Notes under the pieces: model-generated
Database searches by the model: none
Seen by the model: only the letters and a program-made list of their open reading frames with translations
What the model was told of the DNA's origin: nothing
Made by a program: the position numbers and the translations under genes
Origin: an uncultured Chitinophagaceae bacterium
Lineage (GTDB): Bacteria; Bacteroidota; Bacteroidia; Chitinophagales; Chitinophagaceae
Reading direction: 5' to 3'
Length of the DNA: 21,609 nt
NCBI GenBank assembly: GCA_934502905.1
Contig: CAKSVK010000047.1
Span: 1 to 21,609 of the forward strand
Shown: positions 8,492-15,690 of the stretch, piece after piece
Layout of the letters: every line of letters begins with the position of its first letter
How positions within the stretch are numbered: the stretch's first letter is position 1

Positions 8492-9091
8492 ATGAAACAG
8501 GATATAAAGAAGGAAGCGATCATACAGGCGGCCGAAAAAAGGTTTAACCATTTTACGGTTGCAAAAACCACTATGGCTGAAATTGCGGGAGATCTCGGTA
8601 TCTCAAAGGCGCTGCTGTATTATTATTTCCCCGATAAGCTCAGCCTGTATGCTGCTGTACTGACCAATGTGATAGATTCCGTTCAAAAAATGGAGAACAA
8701 CCTGCCTGCGGACAGCGATCCTTTGAAAAACGTGATTGACTATCTCCAGGCGCGGAACAGCTTTATTCATCAACATTACAATATCATTGAATTTTTAAAA
8801 ACAGCTACAGAAAAAGCACCGAAAGAACTCAAACAGATTTTTAACCGCGCAAAGACCTCGGAATTACATAATATAGAGAGGATCCTGGAAAAGGGTAAAA
8901 AGGATAAGGTACTTCATATTAAAGATACGGCAGCCACTGCTGAGCTGTTACTGAATTGCCTGCAGGGATTGAGATATGTTATGCTGCAGCAGGACGGTGT
9001 GATGGTTTTTCCCACCAAAGAGCAGTTTGATTCCATCCTGACCAAAGAAAAAGAGATGGTCTCCATATTTGTTAAGGGATTACAATTTTAG
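8492..9091 (+). CDS. TetR/AcrR-family transcriptional regulator (tetR1)
   Basis: A 199-residue protein with the TetR N-terminal DNA-binding domain: helix 1 around AIIQAAEKRF, the helix-turn-helix at about 26-46 (TTMAEIAGDLGISKALLYYY) and the closing FPDK motif. The C-terminal ligand-binding and dimer domain is helical and poorly conserved, as usual. Its nearest relative in the window is the next gene, with the same architecture and similar HTH but a different recognition helix (SKALLYYYF versus SQQSMYYYF). It precedes an RND efflux set, so it probably represses pump expression in response to a toxic ligand. The ATG at 8492 is the only reasonable start. Family is firm; ligand and regulon unknown. 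Confidence 0.92.
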   Translation: MKQDIKKEAIIQAAEKRFNHFTVAKTTMAEIAGDLGISKALLYYYFPDKLSLYAAVLTNVIDSVQKMENNLPADSDPLKNVIDYLQARNSFIHQHYNIIEFLKTATEKAPKELKQIFNRAKTSELHNIERILEKGKKDKVLHIKDTAATAELLLNCLQGLRYVMLQQDGVMVFPTKEQFDSILTKEKEMVSIFVKGLQF

Positions 9092-9111
9092 AAATTTTTT
9101 TCTCCGAAAAT

Positions 9112-9141
9112 TTTGAAGATATTTTTTTTGTCGTAATTTTG
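9112..9141 (+). promoter_or_regulatory. Bacteroidota-type promoter upstream of tetR2 and the efflux genes
   Basis: TTTG at 9112-9115, an 18-nt spacer, then TAATTTTG at 9134-9141 matches the -33/-7 consensus of Bacteroidota housekeeping promoters (TTTG and TAnnTTTG with about 17-23 nt between). It lies in the gap after tetR1, so tetR2 and probably the pump genes can be transcribed independently of tetR1. Confidence 0.6.
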
Positions 9142-9164
9142 ACTTTTAAATTAAAAAAGTCAAA
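9138..9164. promoter_or_regulatory. 27-bp palindromic operator overlapping the tetR2 promoter
   Basis: Perfect 10-bp arms, TTTGACTTTT (9138-9147) and AAAAGTCAAA (9155-9164), flank a 7-nt spacer. The left arm begins inside the -7 element, so a bound dimer would cover the promoter and start point. Size and symmetry fit TetR-family operators. The natural binder is TetR2, TetR1 or both. Confidence 0.6.
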
Positions 9165-9181
9165 TAGTAAAATAGTCAGTT

Positions 9182-9805
9182 TTGAAATCAGAAACACCTG
9201 TAAAAGAAGAACTTATAACGGAAGCTGCCCTGCGGCGATTTGCCCATTTTGGTTTCAATAAAACCACTTTCTCCGAAATAGCGAAAGACCTGGGTATTTC
9301 ACAGCAGAGTATGTACTATTATTTCCCCGACAAAAAATCACTGATCATTAAAGTTGCCGCTAATATCATGGCTTTACTGATAACGGCTATGAAAGAAAAG
9401 GTATATAGCTGTGATAACCTGCTGGACAGGTTGACAGGTATTGTAGAGGTAAAGAAAGATTTTTTTGAAAAGTATTTTATGCTGGCAACGGAAGGTCCGA
9501 ATGAAAAATTAGCTGATGCTGATGAGCTGCATTGTTTTATAAAGCAAATGCAATCAGAGCAACAGACCATCTTTACTTCAGCCTTTGAAAAGGCGATGAA
9601 AGAGGGAGAGATCCGGAAAATAGATGCGGAGAAAAAGGCGGCGCTGCTTTTAAATGCATTGAACGCCATGCAGGACAATTACCGTAATACCCATGTCATC
9701 CCCGACCACCAGGCTATACGCAACCTGTTCGAAGAGCAAAAAGAGCTGATCGCCATTTATGTTTCGGGCTTAAAAAATTACCATGCGAAACCCGGTGGTT
9801 CATAA
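9182..9805 (+). CDS. TetR/AcrR-family transcriptional regulator (tetR2), TTG start
   Basis: A 207-residue TetR protein with helix-turn-helix at about 28-48 (TTFSEIAKDLGISQQSMYYY), followed by FPDKKSL and a helical ligand-binding part. The start is a TTG at 9182: an in-frame TAG lies at 9173-9175, and the next in-frame ATG falls inside the recognition helix, so TTG is the only start that keeps the whole domain. The weak start may keep repressor levels low. It follows a promoter with a built-in palindrome and is 76 nt before the TolC-family gene on the same strand, so it is probably the first gene of the efflux operon and autoregulates it. It is a paralogue of the preceding regulator, likely from an old tandem duplication. 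Family sure; inducer unknown. Confidence 0.92.
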   Translation: MKSETPVKEELITEAALRRFAHFGFNKTTFSEIAKDLGISQQSMYYYFPDKKSLIIKVAANIMALLITAMKEKVYSCDNLLDRLTGIVEVKKDFFEKYFMLATEGPNEKLADADELHCFIKQMQSEQQTIFTSAFEKAMKEGEIRKIDAEKKAALLLNALNAMQDNYRNTHVIPDHQAIRNLFEEQKELIAIYVSGLKNYHAKPGGS

Positions 9806-9881
9806 TATAAAATTGCTTTGCCCGGCATCTCCTCAAAATGCAATCAAATAAATTTTAAGATAAAACAAGCATATAAACAAA

Positions 9882-11219
9882 ATGAAGAGAATACAATTGT
9901 TCGTGGTCATCTGCCTGGTTGCGCTCAGTGGCAATATAGCTTCGGCACAGGAAACCCTGACCTTGCAGCAGGCACTGAATTTTGCGCTGGAGCACAAAGC
10001 GGAAGCACAAAAAGCAAAGCTGGATGTGGAAAATGCGCAGTACTTAATTGATGAAACGAGGGGCTCGGCTCTGCCGCAGGTCAGTGGCTCCGGAACGCTT
10101 ACTTATAACCCGATGCTGCAGAAAATTGCATTGCCTGACCTGACTGGTACGGGAAAAACGATGGTGATATCAATGGGCCAAAAATGGCAGTCCAACACAA
10201 CGCTCAGTGTGAACCAGCAGATTTTCAACCAGGCGATATTTACCGGTTTGAAGGCTGCTAAATCTACAAGGGAGTTTTACCGGATCAATGCTACGCTTAC
10301 AGATGAGCAATTGATAGAAAAAGTAGCCGCTGCCTACTACCAGGTTTTTCAACTGCAACAACAGCTGTACACCATCCAGACCAACCTGGATAATACCGTT
10401 AAGACCCAAAAGGTGATCAGCGGGCTGGTGGATGCAGGCCTGGCAAAAAAAATAGACCTGGACCGTACGGTAGTAGCAGTCAACAACCTGGAGGCAGGTA
10501 AGCAACAGATGGTTAACTCATTGCAGCTTTCAGAAAATGCACTGAAGTTCGCTATAGGCATGGAGATGGATAAGGATATCGTATTGCCCAATGAAAATTT
10601 TGAAGTGAACGCTGCTATCCTTATGGATGAGCCCAATGTTGAGAACCGTTCCGAGATCAGGCTGCTGAATAAGCAATCCGAATTGCTGGACCTGAACAGG
10701 AAAGCAAAGATAGCGGCCTATTATCCTACGCTTTCTTTCTCCGGCAACCTGGGTTACCTGGGCATGGGGCCATATATGCCCATCTTTAATAAGAGCGAAC
10801 AGGTGAACTGGTCTGGTTTTTCGGGGCTCAACCTGAACCTTTCTATCCCGATCTTCAACGGCGGCAGCACCCGTGCACGGATAAACCAGTCTGAAGTTGA
10901 GATCAAAAAACTGAAAGCAGATATCGAAGACACCAGGCTGGCGCTGGCGCTGGCAAACGACAATGCCAGATCGCAGATAAAAAACAGCCTGCTTACGCTG
11001 GATACCAATAAGCGCAACATCAGCCTGGCAAAAGATGTGCTGGAGAATATAAAAAACAACTACCAGAACGGGCTGGCAAACCTGACAGAGCTGCTGGATG
11101 CAGAGAAAGCGTATGCTGATGCACAAAATAATTACACTACGTCCCTGCTGAACTACAGGGTAGCTGAAATACAACTATTAAAGGCAAACGGAAACTTAAA
11201 ATCTTTAATTAATAACTAA
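9882..11219 (+). CDS. TolC-family outer-membrane efflux channel
   Basis: A 445-residue protein with a Sec signal peptide (about residues 1-22, cleavage near SAQ) and two homologous outer-membrane-efflux-protein halves rich in long amphipathic helices. Visible family signs are LTLQQALNFALEHK at the N-terminus, the helix AAYYQVFQLQQQLYTIQ, the beta-strand segment FSGLNLNLSIPIFNGG, and a C-terminal YQNGLANLTELLDAEKAYADAQ helix. Trimers form the outer-membrane exit duct for an RND pump. It is followed after 22 nt by the adaptor gene and then the RND permease, giving a complete tripartite set. Function as a class is very sure; the exported compound is unknown. Confidence 0.95.
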   Translation: MKRIQLFVVICLVALSGNIASAQETLTLQQALNFALEHKAEAQKAKLDVENAQYLIDETRGSALPQVSGSGTLTYNPMLQKIALPDLTGTGKTMVISMGQKWQSNTTLSVNQQIFNQAIFTGLKAAKSTREFYRINATLTDEQLIEKVAAAYYQVFQLQQQLYTIQTNLDNTVKTQKVISGLVDAGLAKKIDLDRTVVAVNNLEAGKQQMVNSLQLSENALKFAIGMEMDKDIVLPNENFEVNAAILMDEPNVENRSEIRLLNKQSELLDLNRKAKIAAYYPTLSFSGNLGYLGMGPYMPIFNKSEQVNWSGFSGLNLNLSIPIFNGGSTRARINQSEVEIKKLKADIEDTRLALALANDNARSQIKNSLLTLDTNKRNISLAKDVLENIKNNYQNGLANLTELLDAEKAYADAQNNYTTSLLNYRVAEIQLLKANGNLKSLINN

Positions 11220-11241
11220 CGGATCACTATCAATAATTTTT

Positions 11242-12318
11242 ATGAAAAATAAGAAATCTTCTGTTGTAAGAATCATCATTACTGTTGTCGTAATTATAGC
11301 GTCACTGGCAGGCATTCAGCGGCAACTGGACAAAAATAAAGCTGTCAATAAAGCGGCAACCGATGAGGTGGCTAAACAAAATACGGCAGTTTCTGTAAGA
11401 ACAGATATTGCTGCCATGAAGGATATCGACCTGAGTTACATAGCTAATGGAACCTTTATTCCTAAGCAGGAAGTGGTAGTAGGTGCCGAAGCGGCGGGAA
11501 GGGTGGCCAGGGTATTGGTAAAAGAAGGCGATTTTGTAAAAGCCGGCCAAACGCTGGCCGTGGTGGTAGCAGATAAGCAGAATGTATCGGTAGCAAATGC
11601 TGAAGCAAATCTGAATAATGCAAAAATGGACCTGGAACGTTTTGAAAGCGCCTTCACAACCGGTGGTGTTACCCGCCAGCAACTGGATGGTGTGCGTCTT
11701 CAGTACGAAACGGCTAAAAACAACCTGCGGAACGCGCAGATCGCTGCGGGCGATGTGGCTATCAGGACCTCTGTTTCCGGTATTGTCAATTCTAAAAAAA
11801 TTGAGCCGGGCAGTTATGTGAACCTAGGAGCTGCGGCGTTTGATGTGGTGAATATCAGCGTGCTGAAGTTGAAGGTAAATGTTGATGAAAAGAACATCGG
11901 TGCTTTAAAGGAAGGGCAAAAGGTGAACATAATAGTAAGTGTGATCCCCGATAAAGTGTTCCCGGGAAAAATAACCTTCATTGCGCCCAAGGCAGATGCG
12001 AACCTGAATTTTCCTGTTGAAGTGGAGATCCCCAATGCGAAAAATGAGCTGCGTGCCGGTATGTATGGTTCTGCAAAATTTGGAGAAGGCGCTTCTGTCA
12101 ATACCCTGGTGGTGCCCCGTAATGCTTTTGTAGGTAGTGTAAGCGACAACAGGATATTTATTATCAAAGATGGTAAAGCAGTGGAAAAAAGAGTGCAGTC
12201 CGGCAGAAGCTTTGGTGATTATATAGAAGTGCTGGACGGGTTGTCCGCAGGGGATGAAGTAATTGTTTCCGGGCAGATAAACATTTTTGATCAAACACCG
12301 GTGCAGGTAATCAAATAA
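11242..12318 (+). CDS. RND efflux periplasmic adaptor (membrane-fusion protein, HlyD/AcrA type)
   Basis: A 358-residue adaptor linking the inner-membrane RND pump to the TolC channel. It has an N-terminal hydrophobic anchor at about 9-26 and no lipobox Cys, unlike lipidated AcrA. Next come the split lipoyl (barrel-sandwich) halves (GAEAAGRVARVLVKEGDFVKAGQ cut here as GRVARVLVKEGDFVKAGQ, and later TSVSGIVNSKKIEPGSYV), a short helical hairpin between them, a beta-barrel domain with DEKNIGALKEGQKVNI, and a membrane-proximal domain ending in VLDGLSAGDEVIVSG. The shorter hairpin is usual for Bacteroidota adaptors. It sits 22 nt after the TolC gene and 34 nt before the permease, so it belongs to one operon with them. 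Family is certain. Confidence 0.94.
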   Translation: MKNKKSSVVRIIITVVVIIASLAGIQRQLDKNKAVNKAATDEVAKQNTAVSVRTDIAAMKDIDLSYIANGTFIPKQEVVVGAEAAGRVARVLVKEGDFVKAGQTLAVVVADKQNVSVANAEANLNNAKMDLERFESAFTTGGVTRQQLDGVRLQYETAKNNLRNAQIAAGDVAIRTSVSGIVNSKKIEPGSYVNLGAAAFDVVNISVLKLKVNVDEKNIGALKEGQKVNIIVSVIPDKVFPGKITFIAPKADANLNFPVEVEIPNAKNELRAGMYGSAKFGEGASVNTLVVPRNAFVGSVSDNRIFIIKDGKAVEKRVQSGRSFGDYIEVLDGLSAGDEVIVSGQINIFDQTPVQVIK

Positions 12319-12352
12319 GTGACCCCGGTTTAACATGTAGAAATTTACAAAG

Positions 12353-15300
12353 ATGAAAATAACTGAAATATCAATAAAACGTCCCAGTATAATAATCGTG
12401 TTGTTTATTATACTCACGTTAGCCGGGATCTTTTCGTATACACGCCTCGGATACGAGCTGGTTCCAAGATTTGAAGTGAATGTATTGACCATTCAGACCA
12501 TTTACCCGGGCGCTTCTCCTTCTGAAGTGGAAAATTCCGTTACCAAAAAGCTGGAGGACGCGGTGTCGTCACTGGAAAGCATTAAGAAGATGGAATCCAA
12601 ATCCATGGAGAACGTCTCCCTTATCATGATCACTTTGAATGCAGGCGCCGATGTCAACTTCCTCCTGACGGACGCGCAGCGTAAGATCAATACCGTGCTC
12701 AACGATCTCCCGGATGACGTGCAAACGCCTTCCCTGTCGAAGTTTTCATTGGATGATGTGGCGATCATGAGCCTGGCAGTTACTTCCAATCTGTCTGAAA
12801 AAGAACTGTATGACCTGCTGGATAAAAAAATACAGCCTGTATTTGCACGCATCAACGGGGTCGCAAAAGTAGATATGATCGGGGGAGAAGAAAGAGAGAT
12901 ACAGATCAGTGTGGATCCTGTTAAATTGCAGGGATACGGGTTATCTATCAACCAGGTGCAGCAGGTGGTAGCCGCCTCCAACCTGGATTTTCCTACCGGT
13001 AGTGTCAGCACAAGGGATAACCGTACTACCATCCGTTTGGCGGGGAAAGTAAGCTCGATCGATCAGCTGAGGAACCTGCCGGTCACCTCACCATCAGGTG
13101 CTACTATCTTTTTGAAAGATGTGGCGGATGTGCAGGATGGTATCAAGGAAATTGAAAAGATAGCCAGGGTAGACCGTGAAAACACGATCCTGCTCCAGGT
13201 GTTTAAACAATCTGATGCAAATGCCGTGGAAGTATCCAGGCAGGTAAGGGAAACCATTGAAACAGTAGAAAAAGATTACCAGACGGATGATATTAAGCTG
13301 CAGATCGCGAACGACTCTTCCCTGTTCACGCTGAACGCGGCAAACAACGTTATTCACGATTTGATCATTGCTATTGTGCTGGTAGGTTTTATCATGCTGT
13401 TCTTCCTGCACAGCTTACGCAATGCAGCCGTCACCATGATAGCGATCCCGTTATCGCTGATCGCAACCTTTACAGGATTGCTGATGATGGGATATACGCT
13501 TAACCTGATGTCTTTACTGGGACTTTCGCTGGTGGTGGGCATCCTGGTGGATGATGCCATTGTGGTGATCGAGAATATACACCGGCATATGGAGATGGGT
13601 AAGAACAGGGTGCGGGCGGCCTTTGACGGGGCAAAGGAGATCGGTTTTACGGTTTCTGCCATCACCCTGGTGATCATAGTGGTGTTTTTTCCGATCGCGA
13701 TTTCCACCGGGCTGGTAGCTAATATACTGGCGCAGTTCTGCGTTACGGTGATCATTTCAACGGCGTTGTCGCTGCTGGTATCCTTTACCGTGGTACCCTG
13801 GTTGTATTCCCGTTTCGGAAAGCTGGAGCTGATCAGCTCAAAGTCAGTATTGGGCAAAGTGATCTATGGATTTGAAAAAGGACTGACCCGGTTCACCAAC
13901 TGGATATCCAATATACTTAAATGGAGCCTGCGTTCAAGAATGAACAAAGTGATCACGTTGGGGGTAGCGGTTGTATTGTTATTTGCTTCCTTCGGACTGG
14001 TATCAAAAGGATATATTGGTTCGGATTTCTTTCCTTCTGTTGACAGGGGTGAGTTTTATGTGCAGTTTGAGCTGCCTAAAGATGCCTCTTTGGAGCGTAC
14101 CAATGAGCTGACCCGGAGAGCGGAAGCCTATATTGCTGAAAAACCTGAAGTGGCAACTATGATCACTACGGTAGGACAGGCTTCAGATGGGCTGATAGCA
14201 GTGGGAGGTTCCAGGTACAAAGCGGAAATACACGTTAAATTAAAGAAGGACTATAAAGAGAATTCGAAGGTGTATTCTGCCGTGCTGAAAAGAGAGCTGC
14301 AGAACCTCCTGGTGGATGCAAAAATAAAAACCGTGAATGTGGGCATCATGGGGGCGGAGCAATCACCGCTTCAGCTGACCGTTCTGGGCTCGAATGTGGA
14401 AGACGCCCAGGAGTTTGCAGAAAAGGCGGCAGACGAGCTGCGGAAGGTACCGGGAGCTACAGGCGTTAAGCTGACTTCCGAAGCAGGAAACCCTGAGATC
14501 AGTGTAAAAGTGAACCGTGACAAAATGAACAGCCTGGGATTGAGCATTGCTGCTGTAGGTGGTATGATGCAAACCGCTTTCTCCGGGAATACGGATAATA
14601 AGTATCGTGCCGGGGAAAACGAATACGATATCAATATTAAGTTTAACGATAAAGGAAGAGCGAATATTGACGATGTAAAGGACCTGAAATTCATCAGTAA
14701 TAATGGTACGCCGATATTGCTGAGCCAGTTTGCTGACGTGGAATACAGCTCCGGGCCAACCTTGCTTGAGCGCAGGGATAAGTCGCCGGCAGTTTCTATC
14801 CAGGGACAGGTGATTGGGGTACCTATGGGAACCGTTGCCGCCCAATGGGAAGAAGCATTTTCTACCATTGAAAGAAAACCGGGGGTAACCTATATATGGG
14901 GTGGAAATATGGAAAACCAGAAAGAAGGTTTCGGAACGCTGGGCGTGGCTTTGATCGCTTCTATTTTGCTGGTGTACCTGGTGATGGTAGCGCTTTACGA
15001 CAGCTTCTCGACACCGTTCATCGTGATCTTTTCCGTGCCGCTTTCTTTTATCGGCGCGCTGTTGCTCCTGGCACTGACCAATCAATCGCTGAATATCTTT
15101 ACCATCCTGGGTATTATCATGCTGATCGGGCTGGTTACCAAGAATGCCATCCTGCTGGTGGATTTTGCCAACCACCGGAAAGAAGAAGGCGACAGTACCT
15201 TTGATGCGCTGGTTTCGGCTAACCATGCCCGTCTTCGTCCTATTCTCATGACCACCATCGCGATGGTGATGGGAATGGTGCCGATCGCTATGGCACAGGG

Positions 15301-15502
15301 AGATGGTGCGGACATGAACAGGGGATTGGCGATCGTTATTATCGGTGGATTGCTTTCATCGCTGTTCCTGACCCTTGTTGTGGTGCCGGTGGTATATTCC
15401 ATATTTGACGGCATACAGAGACGGCTTGGAAGACACAAAAAGGTGGATTATGTAGAGGAAATGAAAGCGGAATACGTGCCCGTGGAAAGCGCGCATCATT
15501 AA
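12353..15502 (+). CDS. RND multidrug-type efflux permease (HAE1-like, AcrB family)
   Basis: A 1049-residue inner-membrane proton-drug antiporter of the expected length, with twelve helices and two large periplasmic loops. The proton-relay residues are present: the pair D400-D401 in helix 4 (GILVDDAIVVIENI) and K930 in helix 10 (LVTKNAILLVDFA). Heavy-metal RND pumps have a different helix-4 pattern, so a hydrophobic or amphiphilic drug-like substrate is the better call. The N-terminus ITEISIKRPSIIIVLFIILT and the duplicated halves are typical. It is the last gene of the tetR2-tolC-adaptor-permease unit and is followed by a strong terminator. It probably exports toxic compounds or lipid-like metabolites; the actual substrate cannot be read from sequence. 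Confidence 0.96.
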   Translation: MKITEISIKRPSIIIVLFIILTLAGIFSYTRLGYELVPRFEVNVLTIQTIYPGASPSEVENSVTKKLEDAVSSLESIKKMESKSMENVSLIMITLNAGADVNFLLTDAQRKINTVLNDLPDDVQTPSLSKFSLDDVAIMSLAVTSNLSEKELYDLLDKKIQPVFARINGVAKVDMIGGEEREIQISVDPVKLQGYGLSINQVQQVVAASNLDFPTGSVSTRDNRTTIRLAGKVSSIDQLRNLPVTSPSGATIFLKDVADVQDGIKEIEKIARVDRENTILLQVFKQSDANAVEVSRQVRETIETVEKDYQTDDIKLQIANDSSLFTLNAANNVIHDLIIAIVLVGFIMLFFLHSLRNAAVTMIAIPLSLIATFTGLLMMGYTLNLMSLLGLSLVVGILVDDAIVVIENIHRHMEMGKNRVRAAFDGAKEIGFTVSAITLVIIVVFFPIAISTGLVANILAQFCVTVIISTALSLLVSFTVVPWLYSRFGKLELISSKSVLGKVIYGFEKGLTRFTNWISNILKWSLRSRMNKVITLGVAVVLLFASFGLVSKGYIGSDFFPSVDRGEFYVQFELPKDASLERTNELTRRAEAYIAEKPEVATMITTVGQASDGLIAVGGSRYKAEIHVKLKKDYKENSKVYSAVLKRELQNLLVDAKIKTVNVGIMGAEQSPLQLTVLGSNVEDAQEFAEKAADELRKVPGATGVKLTSEAGNPEISVKVNRDKMNSLGLSIAAVGGMMQTAFSGNTDNKYRAGENEYDINIKFNDKGRANIDDVKDLKFISNNGTPILLSQFADVEYSSGPTLLERRDKSPAVSIQGQVIGVPMGTVAAQWEEAFSTIERKPGVTYIWGGNMENQKEGFGTLGVALIASILLVYLVMVALYDSFSTPFIVIFSVPLSFIGALLLLALTNQSLNIFTILGIIMLIGLVTKNAILLVDFANHRKEEGDSTFDALVSANHARLRPILMTTIAMVMGMVPIAMAQGDGADMNRGLAIVIIGGLLSSLFLTLVVVPVVYSIFDGIQRRLGRHKKVDYVEEMKAEYVPVESAHH

Positions 15503-15525
15503 TATAACATTAGAAAAGGTTTTTG

Positions 15526-15554
15526 AAAATGGCTGCCTGGCAGCCATTTTTTTT
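15526..15554 (+). terminator. Rho-independent terminator after the RND operon
   Basis: AAAATGGCTG (15526-15535), a 5-nt loop and CAGCCATTTT (15541-15550) form a perfect 10-bp stem running into an eight-T tract. It lies 24 nt after the permease stop and separates the efflux operon from the receptor locus. Confidence 0.9.
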
Positions 15555-15619
15555 AATTATTTTTCCTCTTTTCGAAAACTGCATTCCGTTTATAGTAACT
15601 GCAGGCGCTTCAGCCAGCC

Positions 15620-15627
15620 TAACTTTG
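15620..15627 (+). promoter_or_regulatory. -7 element (TAACTTTG) for the TonB-dependent receptor operon
   Basis: An exact TAnnTTTG match lies 63 nt before the receptor start, downstream of the terminator of the preceding operon. No clear TTTG is present at -33, so it may rely on an activator or be weak. I saw no convincing Fur-type palindrome here. Confidence 0.45.
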
Positions 15628-15690
15628 CCGCCGCCTTATCCTTTTCCGGGTTACTCCAATTGAGATTAATACCACCAAAACTGTTTTACA

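Noticed and set aside
8247..8547. Small open frames on both strands in the sigma-tetR1 gap.
   Set aside because: No recognisable motif or hydrophobic segment, they overlap each other and the start of tetR1 out of frame, so chance frames are more likely.
14363..15226. A 287-codon minus-strand open frame inside the RND gene.
   Set aside because: It is antisense to a highly conserved permease segment, is rich in Gln/His/Arg, and shows no domain. It reflects codon bias of the real gene.
12353..15502. Heavy-metal (CusA-type) RND pump as the identity of the permease.
   Set aside because: Helix 4 has the VDDAIVV pair and helix 10 has the conserved Lys (K930), the pattern of drug-type HAE1 pumps; no metal-binding methionine pattern was evident.
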